Made by a program: the position numbers and the translations under genes
Source of the DNA: an uncultured Gammaproteobacteria bacterium
GTDB lineage: Bacteria > Pseudomonadota > Gammaproteobacteria > SZUA-140
Length of the DNA stretch: 37,962 nucleotides
Reading direction: 5' to 3'
Assembly: GCA_945787155.1 (NCBI GenBank)
Contig: CALZHD010000046.1
Location: 1 to 37,962 of the forward strand
Notes under the pieces: model-generated
Databases searched by the model: none
What the model saw: only the letters and a program-made list of their open reading frames with translations
What the model was told of the DNA's origin: nothing
Part shown: in pieces, positions 19,372 through 29,147 of the stretch
How the letters are laid out: every line of letters starts with the position of its first letter
Position numbering within the stretch: position 1 is the stretch's first letter

Positions 19372-20187
19372 ATGAGCGGAAAACCGAAGACCCAGAACAT
19401 GGCGTTGTTCTGTGATTTTGAGAATGTTGCACTGGGTGTGCGGGATGCCAAGTATGCTGCATTCGATATTCAAAAGGTACTTGAACGCCTGCTGCTCAAG
19501 GGCAATATCGTCGTCAAGAAGGCCTACTGTGACTGGGAGCGTTACAAGGAATTTAAGGCGGTGATGCATGAGGCGAGCTTCGAGTTGATCGAGATCCCCC
19601 ATGTGCGTCTGTCCGGCAAGAACTCGGCCGATATCCGCATGGTCGTCGATGCGCTGGATCTCTGCTACACCAAGTCTCACGTCGACATCTTTGTGATCAT
19701 CAGCGGTGATTCGGATTTTTCACCGCTGGTCAGCAAGCTACGTGAAAACAACAAGGTGGTGATCGGTGTCGGGGTGAAGAATTCGACCTCCGACCTGCTG
19801 ACCTCCAACTGCGATGAATTTATCTACTACGATGACCTGGTGCGAGCGTCGGAAAAGCAGCGTAAGGTAAAGCCGAGGGCGGCCGCAAAAAAGGCCGTGC
19901 GCAAGACGGCGGCCCAGCCCGAGGATGAGAAGAAACAGGAGGCACTGGATCTGCTGCTGGCCACGATCGCGGACTTGTTTGAAGAGCGCGGCGAGGAAGA
20001 GAAGGTGTGGGGGTCGATGGTTAAGCAGACCTTGAAACGGCGCAAGCCTGGCTTTAGCGAAACCTATCACGGTTTTCGCACCTTTGGTCAATTGCTGGAA
20101 GAGGCGCAGGCGCGAAAATTACTGGAACTGGAGCGTGATGAGAAGTCGGGCGGCTACATCATCAAAACGCTCACCCATGGGCAGTAG
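19372..20187 (+). CDS. NYN (PIN-like, LabA/MARF1-type) nuclease domain + C-terminal OST-HTH/LOTUS domain protein
   Basis: 271 aa; ALFCDFENVALG, ADIRMVVDALDLCYTKSHVDIFVIISGDSDFSPLVSKLRENNKVVIGVG (acidic NYN residues); C-term GSMVKQTLKRRKPGFSETYHGFRTFGQLLEEAQARKLLEL (OST-HTH). Confidence 0.9.
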   Translation: MSGKPKTQNMALFCDFENVALGVRDAKYAAFDIQKVLERLLLKGNIVVKKAYCDWERYKEFKAVMHEASFELIEIPHVRLSGKNSADIRMVVDALDLCYTKSHVDIFVIISGDSDFSPLVSKLRENNKVVIGVGVKNSTSDLLTSNCDEFIYYDDLVRASEKQRKVKPRAAAKKAVRKTAAQPEDEKKQEALDLLLATIADLFEERGEEEKVWGSMVKQTLKRRKPGFSETYHGFRTFGQLLEEAQARKLLELERDEKSGGYIIKTLTHGQ

Positions 20188-20284
20188 GGGGGAGCGGAAA
20201 GTACAGCACGCATGCAAGGAGTAATAACGGGGTTAAGGTTCTTTATTAATCTGTTGATAAGAAAAATTTCATAGAGGAGGCGTA

Positions 20285-20593
20285 ATGATGACCACACGTA
20301 ATGAATTAGTGGAACAACATATCCTGGAGTATGAAGCGCGTCGCAAGCATTTTGATGAATTGTTTCAACGAGCTGAAAAAGGTATTGGCCCGAGTCCTGA
20401 AGCGGCTGAGCTTGGTGATGAGCTGGCCTCATTGCGGCAAGAACGGGAACAGCTTCTGAATCACATTGAGGAGTTGAAGAGTAAAACGCGTGAAGAGTGG
20501 CAGGAGGGAACGATTGAAGAAGCGGGGCCGATGATTCTCTGGGAAGCGATTGCTAAACGGCTGGAATCGCTGGTTGAGCGCATTGAACGTTAA
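20285..20593 (+). CDS. Coiled-coil hypothetical protein
   Basis: 102 aa, charged helical; AGGAGG RBS upstream; collinear with neighbours. Confidence 0.65.
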   Translation: MMTTRNELVEQHILEYEARRKHFDELFQRAEKGIGPSPEAAELGDELASLRQEREQLLNHIEELKSKTREEWQEGTIEEAGPMILWEAIAKRLESLVERIER

Positions 20594-20638
20594 ATCAATG
20601 TATGACGTTTTAATCAGAGGTTCCCAAAGTAAAAACTG

Positions 20639-21124
20639 ATGAAGGAGCTTATTATGGCACTAATACTCTCTTCACCTGCGTTCGCCAACAACGGTGAGAT
20701 TGCCAGACAACACAGTTGTGATGGGGGTGATATATCGCCGCCCCTGGTATGGAACGGGGTGCCAGCGGAGGCAAAGAGCCTGATCCTGATCGTGGACGAT
20801 CCGGATGCCCCGGACCCGGCGGCGCCGCGTATGACCTGGGTGCACTGGGTGTTGTACAACCTGCCACCTGCCGCGACCGCTCTGGCTGAGGGTATTGCCT
20901 CTGATGAGCTGCCGCCAGGCACCCTGGAAGGGCAGAACGACTGGAAGCGGGTGGGCTATGGCGGCCCCTGCCCACCAGTGGGGCGGCACCGTTACTTCCA
21001 TAAACTCTATGCGCTCGATACGGTATTGCCCGATCTCAAATCGCCTCCCAAAGCGCAGCTAGAGGCTGAGATGCAGGGCCATGTGATCGCCAGCGCCGAG
21101 CTGATTGGCACCTATCAGCATTAA
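20639..21124 (+). CDS. YbhB/YbcL family Raf kinase inhibitor-like (PEBP) protein
   Basis: CDGGDISPPLVWNGVPAEAKSLILIVDDPDAPDP...WVHWVLYNLPP...GYGGPCPPVGRHRYFHKLYALD, canonical PEBP. Confidence 0.95.
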   Translation: MKELIMALILSSPAFANNGEIARQHSCDGGDISPPLVWNGVPAEAKSLILIVDDPDAPDPAAPRMTWVHWVLYNLPPAATALAEGIASDELPPGTLEGQNDWKRVGYGGPCPPVGRHRYFHKLYALDTVLPDLKSPPKAQLEAEMQGHVIASAELIGTYQH

Positions 21125-21355
21125 GCCGCTCGGCATTACCTGTTGGGTCGGCGAATTATCTTCGCGCATCCCTGGCGGGCGTAATGTAGCCACCAGGGCC
21201 ATGGAAACGCGTTACCAGGGGCGCCCTGGTACGGTCATGTTGTCTATGTCTGAATTTGGAATACACTGGCTTATGGAAAAACCGGCGGTGCCTGGAAGAA
21301 CGCTTCACCTAAGCCTGAAGCGTATTCCTTATCAATTGTTATTCAGGCAGAGGAG

Positions 21356-21967
21356 GTGCAGATGAGATTTATTGGTAGAAACATCCTGACAGGACTGGTG
21401 ACCATCCTGCCAGTCGTGTTGACACTCTATCTTCTCTACTGGTTGGCAGTATCGGCAGAGACAGTGCTGGGCGACATGATTCGACTGATACTGCCGGAAG
21501 ACATGTACTGGCCCGGTATGGGCGTGATCGCCGGCCTGATAGTGGTGTTCATAGTCGGCTTGCTGATGCATGCCTACGTGGTTCAACGGATGTTTGCCAA
21601 GGGAGAACAGCTGTTTTACCGTATGCCGCTAGTCAGATCGGTGTATCCAGCAATTCGCGACTTTTTTGATTATTTTTCGCCGACGACCAAAAGAGAGTTT
21701 GAGCAGGTCGTGTCAGTAACGATCGGTGATAACGGCATGCAGGTGATCGGCTTTGTTACACAGACACTTCCTGAACACTTGCCAGAGGGCTTTCGGGAAG
21801 AAGACAGTGTCCTTGTCTATCTGCCCTTGAGTTACATGATTGGTGGTTATGCAGTATTGATGCCCCGCAGCGCGATTCGGCCACTGGAGATGAGCATGGA
21901 AGAGGCGATGCGTTTTACGCTAACCGCCGGCGTCACCGGCTCAGCCAGGCCTCGCCGTGATAGGTAA
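21356..21967 (+). CDS. DUF502 membrane protein
   Basis: 203 aa; NILTGLVTILPVVLTLYLLYWL...YRMPLVRSVYPAIRDFFDYF...VLVYLPLSYMIGGYAVLMPRSAIRPLEMSMEEAMRFTLTAGV typical DUF502. Confidence 0.92.
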   Translation: MQMRFIGRNILTGLVTILPVVLTLYLLYWLAVSAETVLGDMIRLILPEDMYWPGMGVIAGLIVVFIVGLLMHAYVVQRMFAKGEQLFYRMPLVRSVYPAIRDFFDYFSPTTKREFEQVVSVTIGDNGMQVIGFVTQTLPEHLPEGFREEDSVLVYLPLSYMIGGYAVLMPRSAIRPLEMSMEEAMRFTLTAGVTGSARPRRDR

Positions 21968-21996
21968 TCACCCACCATCACGCACAGGAGTCACCT

Positions 21997-22260
21997 ATGT
22001 CAGCTGAAATTGAAATTCAGGTTGAATGTTATGCGGGTTATCGTGCTGACCAATACCCCCAACGTTTTACTTTAGGGCAACGCGTGATCGAGGTGGAGGC
22101 GGTCATTGATCAGTGGCGAGGAGTGGATTACCGCTATTTCAAACTGCGAGGCGATGATGATGCTATCTATATCTTGCGCCATGATGAAAAGGGCGGGCGT
22201 TGGGAATTGACGATGTTTAATGTGGGTGGGCGTGACGACACGCGTTTGTCGTCTACATAA
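21997..22260 (+). CDS. Hypothetical protein, 87 aa
   Basis: VECYAGYRADQYPQRFTLGQRVIEVEAVIDQWRGVDYRYFKLRGDDDAIYILRHDEKGGRWEL; RBS aggag upstream. Confidence 0.75.
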   Translation: MSAEIEIQVECYAGYRADQYPQRFTLGQRVIEVEAVIDQWRGVDYRYFKLRGDDDAIYILRHDEKGGRWELTMFNVGGRDDTRLSST

Positions 22261-22292
22261 AGGTAGCGTGCGCTTTTGCCCCGACTAAGCCA

Positions 22293-23546
22293 ATGTCTGA
22301 AAAGCAAAACAAGACGCATCAGCGGCGAGGCTTATGGCCGAACAGACGACGCTTCCTGCGTCTATTGGGCAGTGTTGCGCTTGGCGTGGTGCTGCCGCCG
22401 CAGCGGCTGTTGCAGGCACAGGGGGGTAGCGATTCCGTGAATAAGCAATCCGTGACACTGTTTTTATGTGGTGACGTGATGACCGGGCGCGGCATCGACC
22501 AGATCCTGCCGCACCCTTCCGACCCGCAGCTCTATGAGATGTACGTCAAGGATGCCCGCGAGTATGTCGAGCTGGCCGAGCGGTTGAATGGCCCCATCGC
22601 CAGGCCGGTCGATTTTGCCTACATCTGGGGTGATGCAGTGGCGGAGCTGGAGCGACGGATGCCCGATCTGCGCATTATCAATCTGGAGACGGCGGTGACC
22701 GCCAGCGACACCTATTTGCCAAAGGGCATCAACTACCGCATGCACCCGGCGAATAGCCCCTGCCTCACAGCGGCCGCTGTCGATTGCTGTGTGCTGGCCA
22801 ATAATCATGTGCTGGACTGGGGGCAGGCGGGGCTTGAAGAGACGCTGGCCACCCTGGCCAGGGCCGGGCTCAACACGGCAGGCGCAGGGCGTACGCTTGA
22901 TGATGCCCAGGCACCTGCGGTGATGGAGGTGCCTGGCAAGGGCAGGGCGGTGGTCTTCTCGTACGGTGTGGAGACGAGCGGTATCGGCCGGGACTGGCTC
23001 GCCACTGCCGAGCGCCCCGGCGTCAACCTGTTGCCCAACCTCTCGGACGCCACCGTGCGCACCATTGCCGCTCAGGTAGGGCAGGTCAAACAGTCGGGGG
23101 ATATGGTTGTCGCCTCAATCCACTGGGGGGGTAACTGGGACTACCATATCAGCCGCGATCAACGCCAGTTTGCCCACGCGTTGATTGATGTTGCCGGCAT
23201 CGATGTTATTCACGGTCACTCCTCGCATCATGTAAAGGGCATTGAGGTCTATAACGGCCGTCCCATCATCTACGGCTGCGGTGATTTTCTGAACGACTAC
23301 GAAGGCATCAGCGGCTATGAAGAATATCGTGACGAGCTGGGGTTGATGTACTTTCCTTCGTTGGAGCCAACGAGCGGCCGTCTGCTGAACTTTGAGATGA
23401 CAGCGACGCGGCTCAAGCACTTGCGGGTCAACCGCGCCTCACACAGGGAGGGACAATGGCTGGCGGATGTGCTTAACCGGGAAGGCAAGCCGCTGGGCAC
23501 GCGCGTAACCCTCGGTGAGGACAATCGTCTGGTACTGCACTGGTAA
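22293..23546 (+). CDS. CapA family protein (metallophosphatase-like), Tat-type signal
   Basis: NRRRFLRLLGSVALGVVLP (twin-Arg signal); LFLCGDVMTGRGIDQ...NLETAVT...LANNHVLDWGQAGLEETL...SIHWGGNWDY...VIHGHSSHHVKGIEVYNGRPIIYGCGDF, CapA signatures. Confidence 0.93.
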   Translation: MSEKQNKTHQRRGLWPNRRRFLRLLGSVALGVVLPPQRLLQAQGGSDSVNKQSVTLFLCGDVMTGRGIDQILPHPSDPQLYEMYVKDAREYVELAERLNGPIARPVDFAYIWGDAVAELERRMPDLRIINLETAVTASDTYLPKGINYRMHPANSPCLTAAAVDCCVLANNHVLDWGQAGLEETLATLARAGLNTAGAGRTLDDAQAPAVMEVPGKGRAVVFSYGVETSGIGRDWLATAERPGVNLLPNLSDATVRTIAAQVGQVKQSGDMVVASIHWGGNWDYHISRDQRQFAHALIDVAGIDVIHGHSSHHVKGIEVYNGRPIIYGCGDFLNDYEGISGYEEYRDELGLMYFPSLEPTSGRLLNFEMTATRLKHLRVNRASHREGQWLADVLNREGKPLGTRVTLGEDNRLVLHW

Positions 23547-23563
23547 CGAAACAAGGAGCGTAT

Positions 23564-25168
23564 ATGAACCTGTCGTTAAGCAAACCTCAGAATCAGCCAC
23601 TCATTGACTATCGCGGCAGTGATCATGAGTGGAACAAATTTCAGCAGGCGTTACAGAAAATGCCTGAACATTTTGACGTACCGATGATCATTAATGGTGA
23701 AGAGGTCCTCGTTGCGGAGCGATTTGATTCATTAAATCCAGCGACCGGTGAGGTATTCTGTCAGGCGCAAAAGGGCAGTCAGGCAAATGCCACAAAAGCG
23801 ATCGAAGCCGCGTTGCATGCCAAAAAGGAGTGGGCCTCTTTGCCGCCAGAATTTCGTATCCAGAAGTTTCGTGACCTGGAACAGATTCTTTATCAGCGTC
23901 GCCACGAGATGTGTGCCGTAGCAGCGCTGGAATGTGGTTTCAACTGCACCGAGGTGGCCGGGGGCTGGGCGGAGATGATGGATTTTGTGCGCTTCAACCC
24001 CTATTACTATGCCCGCCTGCTGCAAACACAAACCGGTTCTCACTCGGCTGAAACCAGTCAATTGCTGCTGCGCCCACTCAAGGGTTTCACCAGTGCGATT
24101 ACGCCGTTTAATTTCCCATTGGCGATTGGCTACAATCTGCCCCTGGTGATGGCTCTTTGTGGTAACACCGTGGTGTGGAAGCCATCGAGTGATGCACCGA
24201 TGAGCGCGTGGCTATTAATGAAGGTGATCGCTGACGCGGGTTTTCCACCCGGTGTCATTAATATGCTTACCGGTCCCGCTGCGGAGATCATGTCGCCGGT
24301 ACTGGAACATCCTGACATCACCGCGGTGAACTTTACTGGCAGTTTTAACACAGCGCGCCATATTGGTGACCGACTGTTTACCCGGCAAATAGAACGCGCG
24401 CATTTCCCACGGCTGGTGGCGGAGACGGGGGGTAAAGACTTCATGGTGGTAGACAGGTCAGCAGACGTGTGGGACACCGCCGCAGCCATTATTTCCGGTG
24501 CCTTTGGCAGAAGTGGTCAAAAGTGTTCCGCCAACAGCCTGTTGATGGTGGATAAAGCAATTTGGGCTGATCTGCGTAGCGCACTACTGGAACAACTGAA
24601 AACCTTTAAAACCGCTAACCCTGTGGAGCGGGATTGCGATATGGGACCGGTAATAAACCGCCATGCGTTCGACAAGATAACAGGCTATATACAGCGCGCA
24701 CAAAACGATGCCAATGTGACCACTATCTGCGGCGGGGAGTTTGACGACAGTGAGGGGCTTTATGTGCAGCCAACCATTTTTGAAGTTTCTGTTAACCATC
24801 ATGAACTGCTGAGTGAAGAAATCTTCGGGCCCGTCACTGTGGTTTATCTGTACGATGAGTTTGAGGAAGCAACCGCTATCATCAGCAATAACAGGTATCG
24901 TTTAACCGGTGCGGTATGCGCGAACGATGAGGCCTTCTTGCACCGTGCTATCCCTGTATTGAGTGAATTGGCCGGAAATTTCTATGTCAATCGTAAAACA
25001 ACAGCGGCGACGGTTGATCAGCAACCGTTTGGTGGTGACGGTGCCAGCGGCACAAACTATAAGGCAGGTGGCCCCTGGTACCTACTGCAGTTTTTATCAC
25101 AAGGGATAGTGACTCGTCGCCATGCGCGTACCATCAAAGATGCCGGATTGTGGGGGTGGATCAGTTGA
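23564..25168 (+). CDS. Aldehyde dehydrogenase, 1-pyrroline-5-carboxylate dehydrogenase-like
   Basis: 534 aa; SAITPFNFPLAIGYNLPLVMALCGNTVVWKPSSDAP, ETGGKDFMVVD, FGRSGQKCSANSLLMV (catalytic Cys), EEIFGPVTVVY. Confidence 0.88.
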   Translation: MNLSLSKPQNQPLIDYRGSDHEWNKFQQALQKMPEHFDVPMIINGEEVLVAERFDSLNPATGEVFCQAQKGSQANATKAIEAALHAKKEWASLPPEFRIQKFRDLEQILYQRRHEMCAVAALECGFNCTEVAGGWAEMMDFVRFNPYYYARLLQTQTGSHSAETSQLLLRPLKGFTSAITPFNFPLAIGYNLPLVMALCGNTVVWKPSSDAPMSAWLLMKVIADAGFPPGVINMLTGPAAEIMSPVLEHPDITAVNFTGSFNTARHIGDRLFTRQIERAHFPRLVAETGGKDFMVVDRSADVWDTAAAIISGAFGRSGQKCSANSLLMVDKAIWADLRSALLEQLKTFKTANPVERDCDMGPVINRHAFDKITGYIQRAQNDANVTTICGGEFDDSEGLYVQPTIFEVSVNHHELLSEEIFGPVTVVYLYDEFEEATAIISNNRYRLTGAVCANDEAFLHRAIPVLSELAGNFYVNRKTTAATVDQQPFGGDGASGTNYKAGGPWYLLQFLSQGIVTRRHARTIKDAGLWGWIS

Positions 25169-25179
25169 GCCGCGTCTAC

Positions 25180-25773
25180 TTATTTAAATCCCTTTTCACC
25201 CGTTTTTATATCTACGAGACTGCCGTTGCGAAAGGTAAGTATGCGCATGAAGCGGGTCGGGCCGAGATTGAAGGTCCATTCATCGACAGTGACCGTGATT
25301 TGCTTCCTACCGCCGACTATTTTGCGCGTGATGGTTTCATAGCGCCGTTCCTTCAGGTCGGGCTTGCCGCACTGTGCGGCGATCTCGGCGGAGGTAGCGC
25401 CCAAAGAGAAGATGTCGAAATCGCAGCGTTGCATCCTCGGGGTGACGGTAAAACCACGGCTGCCGGTTTCGATAGCGATGACCTTACCGTCCCTGAAAGT
25501 GATGATGCGCAGGAAGTGGGTGGGGCCGCGGTTGTAGATCCAGCGCTCATTGATGCGGGTGATGCGGTGCTCGAAATCGGTGTCGGGAAGTTCCACGATC
25601 TCCTCGCCCCAACGGTCTTTCCAGTTCGGTTCGCCGCACTTTTTGAGCACCGAGATTTTAGAATTCCCCTCGGTTACCAGTTTGCCGCCACAGCGGAATG
25701 CGAAAGCACTCTGGCCTGTTAGCAGGCCAACAGAGAGGGTGAACACCATGAAGAGCGATCGCCATCGTGACAT
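25180..25773 (-). CDS. DUF2845-family secreted protein with internal duplication
   Basis: Likely start MSRWRSLFMVFTLSVGLLTGQSAFAFRCGGKLVTEGNSKISVLKKCGEP; two DUF2845-like units; ORF in track extends upstream to 25836. Confidence 0.8.
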   Translation of the reverse strand: MSRWRSLFMVFTLSVGLLTGQSAFAFRCGGKLVTEGNSKISVLKKCGEPNWKDRWGEEIVELPDTDFEHRITRINERWIYNRGPTHFLRIITFRDGKVIAIETGSRGFTVTPRMQRCDFDIFSLGATSAEIAAQCGKPDLKERRYETITRKIVGGRKQITVTVDEWTFNLGPTRFMRILTFRNGSLVDIKTGEKGFK

Positions 25774-25882
25774 AGGGAAGGATACTCCGAGCAAATTAAG
25801 AAACCTCCATTGATTATAGTGCGCGTGGTTGCACAATTGCGATTCCGCTGACTAAATTTAAGAAAGAGGCAAAAACCTGACC

Positions 25883-27607
25883 ATGCCTATCCATAATGCC
25901 GATATCGCCGCGATATTCGATGAGATCGCCGACCTGCTGGAGATCGACGAGGCCAACCCGTTTCGCATCCGCGCCTACCGCAACGCCTCACGCACCTTGC
26001 AAGGTTTGGGCGAAGAGGCGAAGACGCTGCTGGAGCAGGGCGAGGATCTAACCAAATTGCCCGGCATCGGCAAAGACCTGGCGGGCAAGATTGCAGAGAT
26101 CGTCGAGAGCGGCCGTTGTCTGGCGCTGGAAAAACTACGCAAGGCATCCGCCCCCGGACTGACGGAGCTGTTGAAGATCCCCGGCCTCGGCCCGAGGCGC
26201 GTGCACGCCCTTTATCATGAACTCGATATCCACACGCCGGAACAGCTCTTGCGCGCCGCCCGTGACGCACGGCTGCGCCACCTCGCCGGTTTCGGTGAAA
26301 AAAGCGAAGCGCGCATCCTTGAGACGATGGCGACCCACGTGCAGCAAACCACGCGCATCAAACGGGCGCTGGCGGCGCAATATGCGCAAGCGCTGGTTGA
26401 ATATCTGCAACAGGTTGGCGGGGTCAAACAGGTGACCGTGGCGGGCAGTTACCGGCGCTGCAGGGAGACGGTCGGTGATCTGGATATTCTGGTCAGCGCT
26501 GAACACAGCGCGCCGGTGATGGACCATTTTGTCGCCTATGACGAGATTATCGAGGTGCTTGCCAAAGGGCATACCCGCGCCACGGTAATCCTGCGCAGTG
26601 GCCTGCAGGTAGATGTGCGCGTCGTGCGCCAGGCCAGCTACGGTGCGGCACTTTATTACTTCACCGGTTCAAAGGCGCATAACATCGCCATCCGTCGCCG
26701 TGCCCAGCAGCGCGGTCTGAAGATCAACGAGTATGGTGTCTACAGGAAAGAGAAGCAGATCGCCGGTGAGACAGAGGTATCGGTGTTCGAGGCCGTTGGG
26801 CTGCCGTGGATTGCGCCGGAACTACGGGAAAACCGCGGCGAGATCGAGGCGGCGGAAGCCGGTACGTTGCCGCAGCTGGTGGGGCTTGCCGACCTCAAGG
26901 GTGACCTCCATGCCCACACCCGGGCGACCGACGGACACAACACTCTCAGGGAGATGGCGGCGGCCGCCAGGGCGCATGGCTGGTCCTATCTGGCGATCAC
27001 CGAACACTCGCGCCGGCTCACTATGGTCCACGGTCTGGATGAAAAACGGCTGCTAAAACAGATCGATGAGATCAATCGCCTCAATGATGAATTAAGCGGC
27101 ATTATCCTGCTCAAGGGCATCGAGGTGGATATCCTCGATGACGGCCGCCTCGATCTGCCCGATCGCCTGCTAGCCAAACTGGACCTGGTGATCGGTGCCG
27201 TCCACAGCCAGTTTCATCTCTCCCGTGCCAAACAGACCGAGCGCATACTCAAGGCGATGGATCATCCACACTTCACCATGCTGGCCCATCCCAGCGGCCG
27301 GCTGTTGCAGGAGCGCGAACCCTACGATGTGGACATGCCGCGCATCATTCGTCAGGCACGCCAGCGCGGCTGTTTTCTCGAGATCAATGCCCAGCCCGAC
27401 CGACTTGACCTGATCGATACCTACTGTCAGCTGGCGAAGGAAGAGGGCGTGCTGCTGTGCATCAATTCCGATGCCCACTCGACGGGTGATTTTGACAATC
27501 TCGCTCACGGCATTGGCCAGGCCCGTCGCGGCTGGCTGGAAAAGCGGGATGTTCTGAATACGCGGCCGTTACGCCAACTACGCACACTGTTAAAAGGCAC
27601 CATGTAG
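25883..27607 (+). CDS. polX: DNA polymerase/3'-5' exonuclease PolX (PolX polymerase + PHP domain)
   Basis: 574 aa; HhH (KLPGIGKDLAGKI), GSYRRCRETVGDLDILV polymerase site, LKGDLHAHTRATDG PHP motif, INSDAHST. Confidence 0.97.
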   Translation: MPIHNADIAAIFDEIADLLEIDEANPFRIRAYRNASRTLQGLGEEAKTLLEQGEDLTKLPGIGKDLAGKIAEIVESGRCLALEKLRKASAPGLTELLKIPGLGPRRVHALYHELDIHTPEQLLRAARDARLRHLAGFGEKSEARILETMATHVQQTTRIKRALAAQYAQALVEYLQQVGGVKQVTVAGSYRRCRETVGDLDILVSAEHSAPVMDHFVAYDEIIEVLAKGHTRATVILRSGLQVDVRVVRQASYGAALYYFTGSKAHNIAIRRRAQQRGLKINEYGVYRKEKQIAGETEVSVFEAVGLPWIAPELRENRGEIEAAEAGTLPQLVGLADLKGDLHAHTRATDGHNTLREMAAAARAHGWSYLAITEHSRRLTMVHGLDEKRLLKQIDEINRLNDELSGIILLKGIEVDILDDGRLDLPDRLLAKLDLVIGAVHSQFHLSRAKQTERILKAMDHPHFTMLAHPSGRLLQEREPYDVDMPRIIRQARQRGCFLEINAQPDRLDLIDTYCQLAKEEGVLLCINSDAHSTGDFDNLAHGIGQARRGWLEKRDVLNTRPLRQLRTLLKGTM

Positions 27608-27747
27608 CACGGCGCTTTTGATAATCCCGCCTGGAAAATTGATGGCTGTGCGGTAAAGAGAGCGATTTACTATTTCTTTTTCTGATGGCTGGTCCATAAT
27701 AGATTTATCTTATTCCCGTTTTATGTCACATCATGGAGGTGCAAATC

Positions 27748-28059
27748 ATGCCGGCCGAGATTGATCCGATCGTTGATAATTGGTATTACCATCAGGACAA
27801 GGGGCAGAGATTCTATGTTGTTGCCGTGGATGAAGAGGGTGGTGTCGTCGAGATCCAGCACTTTGACGGGGATGTGGAGGAGATTGACCTCAAAGAGTGG
27901 TATGAGATGGATATTGCTGTCGGCGAAGCGCCGGAGAACTGGTCCGGTGCCGTGGACATTGGTGAAGTGGACGATTTTGGCACAGAGGTAACGGATACCA
28001 GGCCGAGTGACTGGAGTGAGCCTCTGCGGCAGTTCACGCCTCCTGATAAAAAAGCATAG
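27748..28059 (+). CDS. DUF6763-like hypothetical protein
   Basis: MPAEIDPIVDNWYYHQDKGQRFYVVAVDEEGGVVEIQHFDGDVEEIDLKEWYEMDI...ENWSGAVD; acidic small protein. Confidence 0.75.
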   Translation: MPAEIDPIVDNWYYHQDKGQRFYVVAVDEEGGVVEIQHFDGDVEEIDLKEWYEMDIAVGEAPENWSGAVDIGEVDDFGTEVTDTRPSDWSEPLRQFTPPDKKA

Positions 28060-28278
28060 ATGTTGTCCCTGGTGAATGACTAACTTTAAATAACGTGTAA
28101 TGGCTAAGGAAAAGAGAACGCAAGAACGGGTCTTTACTTATAGTATTAAAATGTACACTGGACGACGATATGAGCTTAATTACTATAAGTAACGATTTGA
28201 CCCCATAATTCCATAATTCCTATCGGTTGATGCTGCTCAGTATTAACGAGCACGCATTGAGCGGTCGATGAACATGTT

Positions 28279-29001
28279 ATGAATGTTGACTACTCCATTG
28301 TGATCCCCGCTTATAACGAAGCTGCCTGGCTACCTCAAACGATCGCTGCGGTTAACGTGGCAATGAGTGAGCATTCTCTCGTTGGTGAAATTGTTGTTTG
28401 TAACAATAACTCTACCGATGCAACGGGCGCGTTGGCTGAGGAGCTGGGTGCCAGGGTGGTGTTCGAACCTTATAATCAAATCTCACGTGCACGCAATACA
28501 GGGGCGCGCCATGCCAAAGGCAAGTACCTTGTTTTTGTTGATGCGGACACATTGATCTCTGCCGGACTATTGAATGAGGCACTTCATCGGTTACAGTCTG
28601 GCCAGTGTTGTGGCGGTGGCTCGGTGATTGAATTAGATGATGAGGTGACACCAGCGATTCGCCGCGTAGTGACTGGATGGACCTGGTTGTCGGTAAAATA
28701 TCGTTTGGCGGCAGGGTGTTTTGTTTTTTGCCTGCGTGAGGATTTCGAGGCAGTCGGTGGTTTTAGTGAGTCGGTATATGCCAGTGAGGAGATCTGGTTT
28801 TCTCGGGCGTTACATCGATTAGGTAAAAAACGAAATCAGCCATTTTGTATTATTACAGACTATCCGGTGCTTTCATCGGGAAGAAAAATGACGTGGTTTA
28901 GTGTGCCAAAGCAGATAGCGGTGTTGGCTATGCTGTTATTGTTTCCATTGTTGCTCAGATACAGGCGCTTTTGTGGCTTTTGGTATAACAGGCCTCAATA
29001 A
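28279..29001 (+). CDS. Glycosyltransferase family 2
   Basis: 240 aa; YSIVIPAYNEAAWLPQTIAAV...VVCNNNSTDATGALAEELGARVVFEP...ARNTGARHAKGKYLVFVDADT. Confidence 0.93.
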   Translation: MNVDYSIVIPAYNEAAWLPQTIAAVNVAMSEHSLVGEIVVCNNNSTDATGALAEELGARVVFEPYNQISRARNTGARHAKGKYLVFVDADTLISAGLLNEALHRLQSGQCCGGGSVIELDDEVTPAIRRVVTGWTWLSVKYRLAAGCFVFCLREDFEAVGGFSESVYASEEIWFSRALHRLGKKRNQPFCIITDYPVLSSGRKMTWFSVPKQIAVLAMLLLFPLLLRYRRFCGFWYNRPQ

Positions 29002-29147
29002 TTCAGCCGCATCAATAAATCTAAAGGTAATTGAGGGATGCGTAAAATTAACTCAATATTGAGGTTAAACTGGGGGAGGTTCAATTTTGCGCGTGATGGT
29101 TATTCCAAATGAACGACGAGAACGGGTCAATATTTGCTTTTGATTAA

